The notes beneath the pieces are model-generated. The model was given only the letters and a program-made list of their open reading frames with translations, searched no databases and was not told the DNA's origin. A DNA stretch of 64,000 bases from Aphrophora alni (Eukaryota; Arthropoda; Insecta; Hemiptera; Aphrophoridae): assembly GCA_963513935.1 (NCBI GenBank), contig OY740777.1, positions 16,773,271 through 16,837,270 of the forward strand, read 5' to 3'. A program made the position numbers and the translations under genes. Below, in pieces: positions 34,601 through 42,794 of this stretch; within the stretch, counting starts at the first letter, position 1; the number at the start of each line of letters is the position of its first letter.

Positions 34601-36739
34601 GTTAACACTTTATCTTGAATTCTTATTAAATCTGGTTTACACCGCTGCCACCATGTTATGTTCGGGTTTATAAATTATTTAAATAAATGTATACATTACA
34701 TTTAGAAGTACCAGTTTTATTATTAAGCGATCTACTTCAGTCGCTGTTCATTGTAAGACTGCTGGCTGCGCATCGTAGCCAGGACATGTTGCTACAATGT
34801 TGACTTAATATTAGACTACTAATACAGATTACATAACAATTACTAAAAAAGTCAATAAATAGAAAGACATGGGTTTCAACAATAATTGTATGGTTAAATT
34901 GTTTCAGGATAGAGTTGTGGAAGAAATCAGGCAGGAGTTTGGAACTTTGGAAGATGTACCGATTACATGCGATGTTCTTTTAAAGCTGAAGTACTTGGAT
35001 AGAGTTGTAAAGGAAGGTTTACGCTTATACCCTCCTGTTCCTTACGTTTCCAGGCGTCTTATGGAAAACGTCAAATTACCCAGTAAATAATATATCATCA
35101 AATCTAAACTGTATCATTTAGTTTTACTGTATTACTATTAAGTTAACATTAGGCTATATGATAAACTATTAATATACATGAAACAAATATGGGTTATTTC
35201 ATAAAATCAATTATAGTGAGCTCATTTTATTTTTGTTTTTAAGTGTTAATAATAAATTCAGTATTCTCGGTATATATTACTTCGTATTTTGTTAATAAAC
35301 GGAACTTGTTATATTTGGTAAATTCATAATTCAAGAGAATAAAGTAAAGTACTGTAAAAACAACCAAAACTTGTTTTGCGATAGTATTTTTGCACAATTT
35401 ACATCTCAGGCTCAAGGTTTTACCTTTGTTGTAATACGTAATTTTACTTATAAAAATTCGCAAAACATCACGGCCACATAAGAAGATAGTGACATTCTTT
35501 AGGCCCTGTGATGTCACCACCTCAACATATGACGTCGCACCTTAACTTATCACAATTACGTCATACCCACTCCTCTTAGCTAAGTTAATAAGCAAGGTTT
35601 ATTTTCAAATATTTTACGTTTTAAAATTTATTTGCTTGTTTTATTTTCTTGTCAATATTTATCTTCTAGGTGGCATCAATTTACCAAAAGGCAGTACTGT
35701 CTTTTTAATGTTCTACCACATGCACAGAGATCCAGAAATGTTTTTAAATCCTGATGATTTTAATCCTGATAACTTTCTTCCTGAAAAAGTCTCTTCTAGA
35801 TATGCACACGCTTTCACGCCTTTTAGCTCTGGACCAAGAAACTGTATAGGTGAGATTATAATGAATGGAAACATGACATTGCTATCACACAACATTGTTG
35901 ATTGTTATATCTGAGGATTTTTGAATTTAAACATTTTACATTTTAGATGCAGTTAATGATAGCGCAACATTTTATAAGATATTACAACTTGATCATTAAC
36001 ACTTATTACATAAAATTTTATATATAATTACTTTCATCAACATCTTTTAATTCCTCATACTTAAGAAGAATATTACGAGATATTTGCTCCGTTTTAAAAA
36101 AAAGTGTTATTATTTCCATTGAAGTTATTTATTTGTTTATTTTAGTTTAAATGGTCATAGAATTAGGTCCTGAATGAGTCTCTTTGAAATGTTCCTTCAT
36201 CCTATCTTTAAGATATTAAAACATATTAATTCAAATTACTTAAAATATTCACGTGGGTTATTTTTTAATTGATAATTCACTGGTTTCCTATTACAACATT
36301 GGTTATTTTATGAAAATAATTATTGGGAATAATTTTAGACATTTGATATATTATATCTTGACTTTGCACTGACTGGAAGATACGATCTTAAATTACTTTT
36401 ATTTGGGAACATAAGGATTTTTAGGACTATAATTGTTTAACTTTGTTTACCCAAATAAGGGTTTCCAATAGATGTTCAACTTACACCTTTCAGATTTATC
36501 ATATATGAAATTATCTAGTTGTCCGTTTGTAATAACAAGATTATTTGTATTTTCTTTTAAATTTTCCAGGACAAAAGTACGCAATGTTAAGTGTAAAGAC
36601 TCAACTTGTTGGCTTACTGAGGAGATTTGTTTTTACACCAACAAACTTTGAGCCTAACTTGAAAGCCACTATAAGTCTTACTTCTTCAAATGGTATTCGT
36701 GTCGGAATGAAAAGAAGAAATGATGTTCGGAGTGTGTAA
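22463..36739 (+). CDS. Clan 4 (CYP4-like) cytochrome P450, copy A, 12 coding exons
   Basis: Predicted ER-membrane, heme-thiolate monooxygenase that would use NADPH and cytochrome P450 reductase; the substrate is unknown (CYP4 members hydroxylate fatty acids, hormones or xenobiotics). The spliced CDS is 1521 nt, 506 residues, a normal P450 length. Visible in order: an N-terminal membrane anchor (about 5-18), the proline hinge VPGPRPLPLIG, C-helix W128xxxR132, an I-helix DTST segment (312-315), K-helix E368xxR371, and the heme loop FSSGPRNCIG (442-451) with C449 as ligand. Exon coordinates are listed separately; all junctions are GT-AG and in phase. Two departures from the family are seen: the I-helix glutamate and glycine are alanines (309, 310), and the E-helix ETAMG segment is shortened. 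Intron 9 contains a Gypsy element in antisense. The gene is convergent with its paralogue at 49394-61622. Family placement (CYP4 against another clan 4 family) is uncertain. Confidence 0.93.
23315..23421 (+). CDS. P450 copy A, coding exon 2
   Basis: Acceptor TTTTTCAG, donor GTGAGT. Residues 59-94, including CGHWMGPEFFAIISKPKDVE, the strand region before the B helix. Intron 2 (1037 bp) carries a copy-A-specific insertion. Confidence 0.9.
23740..24350. repeat. Copy-A-specific insertion in intron 2, possible solo LTR
   Basis: This stretch is absent from the matching intron of copy B. Its ends are an imperfect inverted pair, TGTCAGGAA near 23794 and TTCCTAACA near 24352, with TG...CA termini as in LTRs. 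I find no clear target-site duplication and no second copy in the window, so the assignment is weak. Confidence 0.3.
24459..24549 (+). CDS. P450 copy A, coding exon 3
   Basis: Acceptor TTGGATAG, donor GTAATA. Residues 95-124, B helix to B-C region (VVLNGKTKVEKG...MGDGLITSE). It ends in phase 1. Confidence 0.9.
24821..25427. repeat. 54-bp direct repeats flanking a copy-A-specific insert in intron 3
   Basis: The block TATAATGTGTATGCATATAT through GTGTTTAATTA occurs at 24821-24873 and again at 25374-25427, with two differences. Copy B has it once (near 57700-57770). The intervening 0.5 kb is absent from copy B. Confidence 0.7.
24874..25106. mobile_element. MITE-like element with TA target site, intron 3 of copy A
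   Basis: The terminal inverted repeats share CGACCAATCGAATTGTGAAT on the left (24875 on) and its reverse complement on the right (to about 25105). TA dinucleotides flank both ends (24872-24873 and 25107-25108), as in Tc1/mariner-type insertions. At 233 bp with no ORF it would be non-autonomous. It is absent from copy B. Confidence 0.55.
25509..25620 (-). repeat. Copy-A-specific ~110-bp insertion with GAAAC hairpin
   Basis: Copy B reads straight across from CTTATTTTTA to ACATATTCCTC, where copy A has about 110 extra bp. On the - strand the insert holds a perfect GGCT/AGCC stem with 4-nt loop, then GAAAC, then GGCCGTC. This resembles the Penelope-linked motifs at 8165 and 62011. Confidence 0.5.
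25749..25934 (+). CDS. P450 copy A, coding exon 4
   Basis: Acceptor CTGTTACAG, donor GTAATT. Residues 125-186: C helix with WKKHR (W128, R132, heme propionate contact), KLLNPMFS and the D helix. Eleven of 62 residues differ from copy B. Confidence 0.92.
26219..26291 (+). CDS. P450 copy A, coding exon 5
   Basis: Acceptor TTATTTCAG, donor GTAAGA; 73 nt. Residues 187-210, E-F helix region. The usual CYP4 ICETAMG segment at the exon 4/5 junction is shortened. Half of the residues differ from copy B, the most diverged exon. Confidence 0.85.
26896..27022 (+). CDS. P450 copy A, coding exon 6
   Basis: Acceptor TTGTGCAG, donor GTAATG. Residues 211-253, with the KPWLYLNFIYDNLPRGKKFE segment matching the CYP4 PWLYPDFIF region (F helix, F-G loop). 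Confidence 0.9.
27939..28005 (+). CDS. P450 copy A, coding exon 7
   Basis: Acceptor TATTTTCAG, donor GTAAGA; 67 nt, residues 254-275, G-H helix region. Confidence 0.85.
28141..28241 (+). CDS. P450 copy A, coding exon 8
   Basis: Acceptor TTATTATAG, donor GTAAGT. Residues 276-309, including FTVEDLTDEVINIMAA, the beginning of the I helix. Confidence 0.9.
28768..28836 (+). CDS. P450 copy A, coding exon 9
   Basis: Acceptor TTTTTCAG, donor GTAAAA; 69 nt, residues 310-332. Carries the I-helix oxygen-activation segment ALDTSTAAVGF. Confidence 0.9.
29928..30107 (-). repeat. 3' LTR of the Gypsy element
   Basis: 180 bp, in element orientation TGTTATG...CATAACA. It lacks the 5-bp GACTA segment present in the other LTR. 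Confidence 0.93.
30108..30128 (-). other. Polypurine tract of the Gypsy element
   Basis: On the - strand an A/G-only tract AAAAAAAAAGAAGGAAA lies directly before the 3' LTR, the expected site for plus-strand priming. Confidence 0.7.
30129..30461 (-). other. A-rich 3' untranslated part of the Gypsy element
   Basis: Between the gag-pol stop and the polypurine tract, the + strand shows four long T runs (the longest over 20 nt near 30281-30303 and 30429-30452). I see no env-like third ORF. Confidence 0.7.
30462..32054 (-). pseudogene. Gypsy pol, downstream part: RNase H end and integrase
   Basis: It continues in the same reading frame directly after the TAA at 32055-32057, about 530 codons to the stop at 30462. 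It starts inside RNase H (TVETDHK motif). Then follow the integrase zinc finger (H..H within HQGHMGINRC, C..C within CRTC), the catalytic core with VDYYSNY, YSDGATYF and the final glutamate in NGMAESAVK (the D,D,E triad), and a basic C-terminal tail. Without readthrough of the stop it would not be made from the element's own start, hence pseudogene. The integrase residues themselves look intact. Confidence 0.9.
32055..34556 (-). CDS. Gypsy gag-protease-reverse transcriptase ORF (833 codons)
   Basis: Starts at ATG 34556. In order: a gag domain (about 1-250); two zinc knuckles (CX2CX3HX4C at 266-278 and CX2CX4HX4C at 285-298); an aspartic protease with DTGA at 358; reverse transcriptase with the first catalytic aspartate near 571 (TVLDAKSGFW) and FQDD at 631-634 where many elements have YVDD or YIDD; and the start of RNase H (SVDAGSTGLGA, near 775). 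The stop at 32055-32057 falls inside RNase H, so the protein is truncated relative to a full gag-pol. Gag and pol share one frame with no shift, as in several Ty3/Gypsy lineages. Confidence 0.92.
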   Translation of the reverse strand: MDFRNTGNGVSPMEFQGDLATNWRKFKNRYEIFIEAFVPESTKDKRKVALLLHYMGEEGQDILKSFNLSAVDSDKLETVIQSFENYFIPLANVTYERHIFFNRKQLHNESYEQYVAILKNLSASCDFGGLRDSLVRDIFVSGIHDSDIKVSLLKTHNLTLEQALEMCKSKELAYDRAHKLNVKKELLDSTIDRVFKNSKPRNKTLNFNLNKFQAGTGNRGQNSTGNQVKRNTSNTMSNAMHQGSTTRSRSSFQAHKAKANMHNNPCGRCGRFHLFGKCPAWNQVCSQCGKLNHFRNMCRFSVNQLTETGNASLLCDNENKNFVINTLAKSNLQNYKVNVTQWYETIIINKVHQSFKVDTGAQVNILSYNSFLKLGINVNLINKTNAKITSFTNNRLPVVGTCTLQSKFKGSNYALTFYIVKSNCENLIGLDTCLNLGIVKHINTLKLDQIDKKYKDLFNNEIGCVPVKVRIELNENSCPGISAPRKIPFALENKLKAELDRMLKLGIIETINEPTDWVNSLVIVQKKDGNIRLCLDPKPLNECIKRSHYQFPTFEEIIHKIKGAKLFTVLDAKSGFWMLPLDEECAKITTFQTPFGRFYFKRLPFGLSCAPEIFHRVVSQIFEKIDGVQSFQDDILIWGETEKQLTERVNAVLDKAQTNGFKFNINKCKFNVKEINFLGHKISSDGISVDENKIKAIIDLPIPKDKKELARILEMFNYVSKFIDNFSEISQPLRALLKKDVEFTWNKYLNEVFNKLKKIITQAPVLSYFDQSKPILLSVDAGSTGLGACLLQDNKPVCYASKALTETQINYAQIEKELLGIVFGCTRFHQYIF
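34634..34653 (-). other. Primer binding site of the Gypsy element
   Basis: On the - strand TGGTGGCAGCGGTGTAAACC begins immediately after the 5' LTR. The leading TGG pairs with the CCA end of a tRNA; I cannot name the tRNA. Confidence 0.7.
34654..34838 (-). repeat. 5' LTR of the Gypsy element
   Basis: 185 bp, TGTTATG...CATAACA on the element strand, with an extra 5-bp segment relative to the other LTR. It is followed by the target duplication ATTAC. Confidence 0.93.
34908..35082 (+). CDS. P450 copy A, coding exon 10
   Basis: Acceptor TTGTTTCAG, donor GTAAAT. Residues 333-390, with K-helix KEGLRLYPPVPYVSRR (E368, R371). One residue differs from copy B. Confidence 0.93.
35670..35849 (+). CDS. 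P450 copy A, coding exon 11
   Basis: Acceptor TCTTCTAG, donor GTGAGA. Residues 391-450, with FNPDNFLPE (meander) and the heme loop PFSSGPRNCI; C449 is the thiolate ligand. No amino-acid difference from copy B was seen. Confidence 0.94.
36570..36739 (+). CDS. P450 copy A, coding exon 12 and stop
   Basis: Acceptor TTTTCCAG. Residues 451-506, L helix QKYAMLSVKTQLVGLLRRF and a basic tail, stop TAA at 36737-36739. Confidence 0.93.
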
Positions 36740-36916
36740 GACTTCCTAAAACTGTGCAAGATTTTGTGAGACATTTTAAAGACTGTTAAAATGTACAATA
36801 CTTTAAAATTATTATTATTTCTATTAAAAAACCATGCTTATGTATTAATTTGACTGTGTTTAATTTATTACCAACTGAATATGAGATGATAAATATAGAC
36901 ATATGTTTGGAATTTA

Positions 36917-36922
36917 AATAAA
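36917..36922 (+). terminator. Polyadenylation signal of P450 copy A
   Basis: AATAAA about 180 bp after the stop codon; conserved in arm B at 49212-49217 (reverse strand). Confidence 0.6.
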
Positions 36923-36991
36923 ATCTTTATACTTAGAAGTAATACACGTTTATAGCTTAAGGCTTTTTACTTATAATCTAGTTTCACCATT

Positions 36992-36995
36992 CACG

Positions 36996-37042
<47 letters not shown>
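36992..37042. repeat. (CG)n(CA)n microsatellite at the inner end of arm A
   Basis: CACGCACGCGCGCGCACACA followed by a CA run. The matching TG/CG run of arm B is at 49107-49134, and homology between the arms stops here. Confidence 0.85.
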
Positions 37043-37049
37043 AAGTTTT

Positions 37050-37680
37050 TTTTTAATATTATTATTTGACATTCACCTTACAAAGTAGTTTAATTTTTCT
37101 AATAGATCAGTAATGAAATTTAATAGTTCGTTACTAATATATTACTTTACACTAAAAAAACAAGATTGATTCAAGAGATATATAGTTTAATATAATTTAA
37201 ACATTAGTATGAGAATTAGTTTAAATTATTCGTATGCACTCAACCAGCCATTCGAAAAATGAATATTTTTAACTCATGAGCTCATCAAAAAATTTAGTTT
37301 GATGTTTAAAGGCATCATAACCACTTTTTAATATGAAATAAAGTAGGTTTAGTTGAATTATTTCAAAGCAAAAAACGTATTTTAAATGGTCATCGTTTAG
37401 AAACGTTTAAATGATTTGCTCTGTTAATAATTACGTACAAATCAATGTAATACACAAAACAACCTGTGTTAATTGACAATAGTTAGGGCCGTAGCTATAC
37501 CTGTAACCACCCTATAGTATGCCAATGTATTGACCATTTATTTCATTTCACGGTAAACTAAATCCATTAGAATCGAATTGACTCAATTAAAATACAATTA
37601 GAAAAGTTTTATCTGGTTCCGAGTTCAATTTTACAACCTGTTTGGTTTATGAGGTATTGCATATTAAGAAAAATTAGTCA
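37050..37680. other. Spacer DNA next to arm A, no gene seen
   Basis: AT-rich unique sequence without a supported exon or repeat. Confidence 0.45.
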
Positions 37681-37689
37681 AGTGTTGGG

Positions 37690-38220
37690 AACTCAATAGC
37701 ACCTCGTTTATATCCAACAATTCAGAAAAACGTTATCTAAATACGGATGGACAGGTCGGTCATAGTGTGGAGGTGCTCCAATCTTGCTGCGACATTATTT
37801 TATAAAAGTTATTACTGGCTAACTGGACAGCTGGAATAATCTGTTGCTAAATCATTCTCAGGTACTCCTCGGCATTATGATTTTATTAAGTGAGGAAGGC
37901 TTCAACTAATTAATCTCCTATAATACCAAGCAAAAAGATTTTGTTTTTTCAGGATGTTGTGTTCACTCATCCAGTGAGAGTTAACATAGCTCCAATAGCG
38001 ACAGTTATCCTTGATAACATTCCCGTTTAACATAAAAGATACTTCTTTCGTAAAAACAATATTGTTTAATTTTGGTAAACAGAATTTGTTGAGACGGGGA
38101 GATTTTCGATAAGACATTCCAAAACATCCTGCCACCTTTCTTGGTCTAGAACAGATTTCGGTCTTCCTGATTTAGAACTGTCCTTGACACTGTCTGTCAC
38201 TTGAAAACGATGTTTTTCCA
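37690..38220 (-). pseudogene. Tc/mariner-type transposase relic
   Basis: On the - strand, fragments in several frames follow the order of a Tc/mariner DDE transposase. First comes VTDSVKDSSKSGRPKSVLD (near 38195-38140, the GRP linker after the DNA-binding domain). Next is FTKEVSFMLNGNVIKDNCRYW (near 38060-37995, the first catalytic block, where the usual F(T/S)DE aspartate is K). Last is GAPPHYDRPVHPYLDNVF (near 37790-37735, second catalytic block), after which the frame is broken by stops. It is clearly dead. No terminal inverted repeats were identified. Confidence 0.75.
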
Positions 38221-38224
38221 TTCT

Positions 38225-39465
38225 TTATTTAGATGTAGTATTGCTATTTGGAACATAATTATTAAATAAGTTATTCACCTCATTGTAAAAATTAATTAGA
38301 TAGCCTTGGATCAATAATATGGTAATACACTCTCGTACATTTATCTCCATTTAATAGTAATAGGAGAAAACAGTTCTTAACAGTCCCAGTTTGTCGAAAC
38401 TAGTCAAAGGTACTTTGTAAAGTGGTTCTTTGCTTTTTGGGATTTCTAAGCTTTTGTTTTTGCTCAATTTAAACTTTACGTCGTTACTTGTAAAGGAAAG
38501 CTGACAACAGTATTATTTCAAAGTTCAATCACTAAACAGGCCTTTAAAAATAAAGATAGTTTGTGTTGCAGTAATGAGCTTCAAGGCTGGAGTTATGAAA
38601 AATTCAAGCGGTCACCATTTTGTAAATGTTAAGATATAGATCTCTAGTTTTCACCGTTCCTATTCTTTTATCAAGACCATTAGAAATAGATGTCCCTCGA
38701 TTAAAGATTCCCTAGTTGTCCAGAAAATCAGCCTTTTTGGGAGCATTGCTTTATAAACAAAAGTAAGTACATTATTATTCCCTTTAAAGGTGCTTGAAAG
38801 TTTTAATTGGTTCATCCATTAAAAAGCTAACAACGTGACTCCACACTTTTGAGCTAAAACATTGACGACAAGTTTTTGCGTATATAAACGTTCTTAAGTT
38901 GCCTGTAACCAACAAAGAGATTTTTGGAATGACATCCGTCTCTTTGTCTGTTCTTAGTTCAGGGGTCTAATGGCCTAATGATTGTACAGATTTTAATCAA
39001 GTCTGGATATATTTTGACCATATTTCGGGACTGTTTAATTTTTGTTCATAACTTAAAAATTAGGGTTAGCTAACAAGGGAAAAATTATGATTTTCTCAAA
39101 ATCAATTCGTTTGATGTTGATCAAGTTTAGTTTACTAGGATGTGACACCTTTGACCGTGACATATATTGATCATGTCAGTATGTCACCCCAGGCTGGCCA
39201 CACAGCTCTAGGTACGGTGACGCGGTTTTCGTAACTTTCCGGATATCCCAAACCTCCGATCATACAGTAAACACATATTATGACTTTTGTGTTTTGTAAT
39301 CAGAATCATCGCTGAAGTAAAGTTGTTTGATATAAAATTTCCTAAAAAGATAACATTAAAATATTTCAATTTTAAGCCGAAGGATTTGTCTATTTTTCGC
39401 CTACTTGTTTATGAAAAATTATGTTAAAGTGAATATAACTCTACATATAAAATAAATAATTATCC
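38225..39465. other. Spacer DNA, no gene seen
   Basis: AT-rich sequence with no recognisable exon, RNA gene or repeat structure. Confidence 0.4.
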
Positions 39466-39470
39466 TCTGT

Positions 39471-39639
39471 TAAAAAGTATAACAGGAAATAAAGATACCT
39501 CAAGATATACTTATTTCATTGATTCGTGCCCTAGGCTATATATTACATAATAAAGACACTTAGACTTATTAAAATTGTAAACAAAATGTGTAAACTCTTT
39601 TTGTATTCAGATTATGAAATCCTCCCAAATATTATCATT
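39471..39639. repeat. 169-bp direct repeat, left copy
   Basis: It matches 41661-41829 with about three substitutions and no gaps that I can see. The copies flank a 2-kb interval holding the hairpin and the 47-bp minisatellite. Confidence 0.9.
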
Positions 39640-40017
39640 GACAGGTTAGTATGTTTTACAACATTTACAGATTTTGATGAAATGTTAGCAAGTTTCAAGT
39701 TATTGATATTCCTAATGACAACAAAAAAAGAAGTATTTTGTACTCGTAACAGCAACATTACAAATATACAATAATTTGAGAAATATCTTAGTAATTTTTA
39801 CTATTAAAGGAAAATATTTGGAAGAGGGGTATTGGTAGACGACTTTAAAACTGTTTTTCAATTATAGTTTTTTATCAGTAATCAGTACAATGCCTAGCAT
39901 TTTGAATGGATTTCAAAACGATTTCTAGCCTTCATATCATGAATTTTTCAAATCATTGAAATCATCAGAAAACAAAATTGACAGTATATATATGTTAATA
40001 TATATATATATATATAT

Positions 40018-40063
40018 ACCATTAACCACCTTCTTCAAGCTTTTAAAGAAGGTGGTTAATGGT
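40018..40063. repeat. Perfect 18-bp inverted repeat with 10-nt loop
   Basis: ACCATTAACCACCTTCTT at 40018-40035 is mirrored by AAGAAGGTGGTTAATGGT at 40046-40063. It sits right after an (AT)n run (about 39998-40017). It could extrude as a cruciform or fold as an RNA hairpin; nothing shows transcription. Confidence 0.9.
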
Positions 40064-40429
40064 TATTATTGTTTTTTCTTATCATTCTTTAATTGTAATA
40101 ATTGTTTTGTGATTTTGCATGGGTTAGGGTCTTAACCTTCACATTCACAGTAAAATGTTACTAAAATCGGTTTTGAGAAATTCAATATTTTATAACATAC
40201 AAATGGCTACAAAAGAACAGGAATCTTTGAAGAGATAGCTGTCATGTTTTATTTACTATTAGAAGCTACATATAAGCAAATTTTCATTATCACAGTCAAT
40301 TTTAAGAAAATTGTAATTTTGTTTTCACAGTACTTGGTGCTAAATTTTGAGTTGTAAAAAAAACATGAAAAAAACCTCAGATATGATCAAAATTTGACAA
40401 CTTAAAACATTCTATTATAATCGGTCGAC

Positions 40430-41430
40430 GCATTTAGGGTGTAAAGCACTGCACAGACGACAAGCTAGAGACAGACAGACAGAGGGTGTAAAGCACTGCA
40501 CAGACGACAAGCTAGAGACAGACAGACAGAGGGTGTAACGCACTGCACAGAAGACAAGCTGGAGACAGAGAGACAGACAGACAGACAGAGGGTTTAAAGC
40601 ACTGAATAGAAGACAAGCTAGAGACAGACAGACAGAGGGTGTAAAGCACTGCACAGACGACAAGCTAGAGACAGACAGACAGAGGGTGTAAAGCACTGCA
40701 CAGAAGACAAGCTAGAGACAGACAGACAGAGGGTGTAAAGTACTGCACAGAAGACAAGCTAGAGACAGACAGACAGAGGGTGTAAAGCACTGCACAGTAG
40801 ACAAGCTAGAGACAGACAGACAGAGGGTGCAAAGCACTGCACAGAAGACAAGCTAGAGACAGACAGACAGAGGGTGTAAAGCACTGCACAGAAGACAAGC
40901 TAGAGACAGATAGACAGACAGACAGACAGACAGAGGGTTTGAAGCACTGCACAGAAGACAAGCTAGAGACAGACAGACAGAGGGTGTAAAGCACTGCACA
41001 GAAGACAAGCTAGAGACAGACAGACAGAGGGTGTAAAGTACTGCACAGAAGACAAGCTAGAGACAGACAGACAGAGGGTGTAAAGCACTGCACAGAAGAC
41101 AAGCTAGAGACAGACAGACAGAGGGTGTAAAGCACTGCACAGAAGACAAGCTAGAGACAGACAGACAGACAGAGGGTGTAAAGCACTGCACAGAAGACAA
41201 GCTAGAGACAGACAGACAGACAGAGGGTTTAAAGCACTGCACAGAAGACAAGCTAGAGACAGACAGACAGACAGAGGGTGTAAAGCACTGCACAGAAGAC
41301 AAGCTAGAGACAGACAGACAGACAGAGGGTGTAAAGCACTGCACAGAAGACAAGCTAGAGACAGACAGACAGACAGAGGGTGTAAAGCACTGCACAGAAG
41401 ACAAGCTAGAGACAGACAGATAGATAGTTT
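40430..41430. repeat. 47-bp minisatellite with a nested GACA microsatellite
   Basis: About 20 units of GGGTGTAAAGCACTGCACAG followed by AAGACAAGCTAGA and a (GACA)n run. The GACA run varies between units (3 to 7 or more repeats), giving unit lengths of 47, 51 and 59 bp. Open frames on the - strand merely reflect the repeat. Confidence 0.92.
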
Positions 41431-41660
41431 TTAACCACACACATAACATCTCTATTCTCCATATGTGAGATATTAAAATTGACTAAAATTCCAAATTGTC
41501 ACACTTTTTAAATATCAAAACGTAGTACAGTAAATATTTTGATACTTTTCAAGATGTATTTTTATACAGTCAGCCAAAAAAAAGCGCTACATTACTCTTT
41601 TGGATTTATTGTTACATAGTCTTGAGTTTTGTTATTTGATATTAGACAGATTGTAATATA

Positions 41661-41829
41661 TAAAAAGTATAACAGGAAATAAAGACTCCTCAAGATATAC
41701 TTATTTCATTGATTCGTGCCCTAGGCTATATATTACATAATAAAGACACTTAGACTTATTAAAATTGTAAACAAAATGTGTAAACTCTTTTTGTATTCAG
41801 ATTATGAAATCCTACCAAATATTATCATT
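41661..41829. repeat. 169-bp direct repeat, right copy
   Basis: Partner of 39471-39639. Immediately outside it the sequences diverge, with no shared TG...CA ends. Confidence 0.9.
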
Positions 41830-41854
41830 AATTAAATTCCCTAATAAAAATCAA

Positions 41855-42370
41855 ATTAGAGCCAATCGCATGCATTTGACACAAACATAACTGAAACTAC
41901 ATGCATTACTCTAATGATTAACCTCTTTACATTTCACAATATAATTATGGTGATTATGGTGTTTAATTTGTAATGGTTGAACTACATAATAGAGGTTAGG
42001 TTTCCTACAACAGACAACTACTGCACAGATTAGAACCAATCGCATGCATTTGACACAAACATAACTGAAACTACATGCATTACTCTAATGATTAACCTCT
42101 TTACATTTCACAATATAATTATGGTGATTATGGTGTTTAATTTGTAATGGTTAAACTACATAATAGAGGTTAGGTTTCCTGCAACAGACAATTAACGCCA
42201 CAGGATATGGGTAATGTTATCTAGATACATATTATTGACTATGGTATACATTAACTGGACTGCAGGTTCAGTAATTGTATTCAATAAATTAACATTACAT
42301 TAAATTGTTCAAATCATACTGTCAAATCCAATCAAATACTTCAAAGACAACAATGTATGGTGTGTCACGG
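41855..42370. repeat. Dispersed repeat family 3, copy 2, with an internal 174-bp tandem duplication
   Basis: 41855-42028 and 42029-42190 are near-identical tandem units (ATTAGARCCAATCGCATGCA start, ATAGAGGTTAGGTTTCCT near the end). The second continues into sequence that aligns with 13300-13465. Confidence 0.8.
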
Positions 42371-42379
42371 TAACACATG

Positions 42380-42790
42380 TGTCCATTATTTGGTAACTGG
42401 ACAACTTGGAGTAGAAATTACTCTATTTTGACGGTAAACGTTTTATGGTTTTACAATGGCTACAGATCAATGCTGCGACTTTAAACCAGCAATAAACAAA
42501 CGCACTTAGTTCTATTTTAATTTATGCAATTAAATGATTTTATATGACTCATTTTCAAACTATTAATATTTTTATTCATGTGGTTATTATTACAATGTAA
42601 AAATACATATGAACTTTATTTAAGAATAAATAATCTATTAATAGCATAATGTGAAAGGTTTTAACTGAACAACATTGATCTTAGTAATATTATTGAATTA
42701 ATTCCAATGAACTTGGCTATACGTTATGAAATGATCATGAGTCATGCCATAGACATTCAACTGCATCGAATGTTATTGGATAATCTATAA
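42380..42790. other. Spacer DNA, no gene seen
   Basis: AT-rich, nothing recognised. Confidence 0.4.
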
Positions 42791-42794
42791 CTCA

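Larger units (their letters stand above)
29928..34838 (-). mobile_element. Ty3/Gypsy-type LTR retrotransposon in intron 9 of P450 copy A
   Basis: The full 4911-bp element lies antisense to the host gene. LTRs of 180 bp (29928-30107) and 185 bp (34654-34838) begin TGTTATG and end CATAACA; they appear identical apart from a 5-bp indel, implying recent insertion. A 5-bp target duplication ATTAC flanks it (29923-29927 and 34839-34843). The paralogous intron of copy B carries the uninterrupted site (AATTAGTAAAAAAG near 51660-51676, reverse strand). The primer binding site abuts the LTR, and a purine tract precedes the 3' LTR. The gag-pol frame is continuous except for one TAA at 32055-32057, so this copy is probably non-autonomous. 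Confidence 0.95.
19980..37042 (+). repeat. Inverted duplication arm A
   Basis: It aligns in reverse complement with 49107-63900. Homology begins near GATTACATTTTTG at 19985 and continues through the promoter, all exons and most introns. It ends in the (CA)n tract at 36992-37042, opposite the (TG)n tract of arm B. Arm A is longer chiefly because of the 4.9-kb retrotransposon in intron 9. Confidence 0.85.

Noticed and set aside
40415..41449. Open frames on the - strand with CLSVSSLSSVQC-type repeats
   Set aside because: Translation of the 47-bp minisatellite; the frame breaks whenever the GACA run changes length.
39471..41829. The 169-bp direct repeats read as LTRs of a retrotransposon
   Set aside because: No TG...CA ends, primer site, purine tract or coding region lies between them; the interval is satellite.
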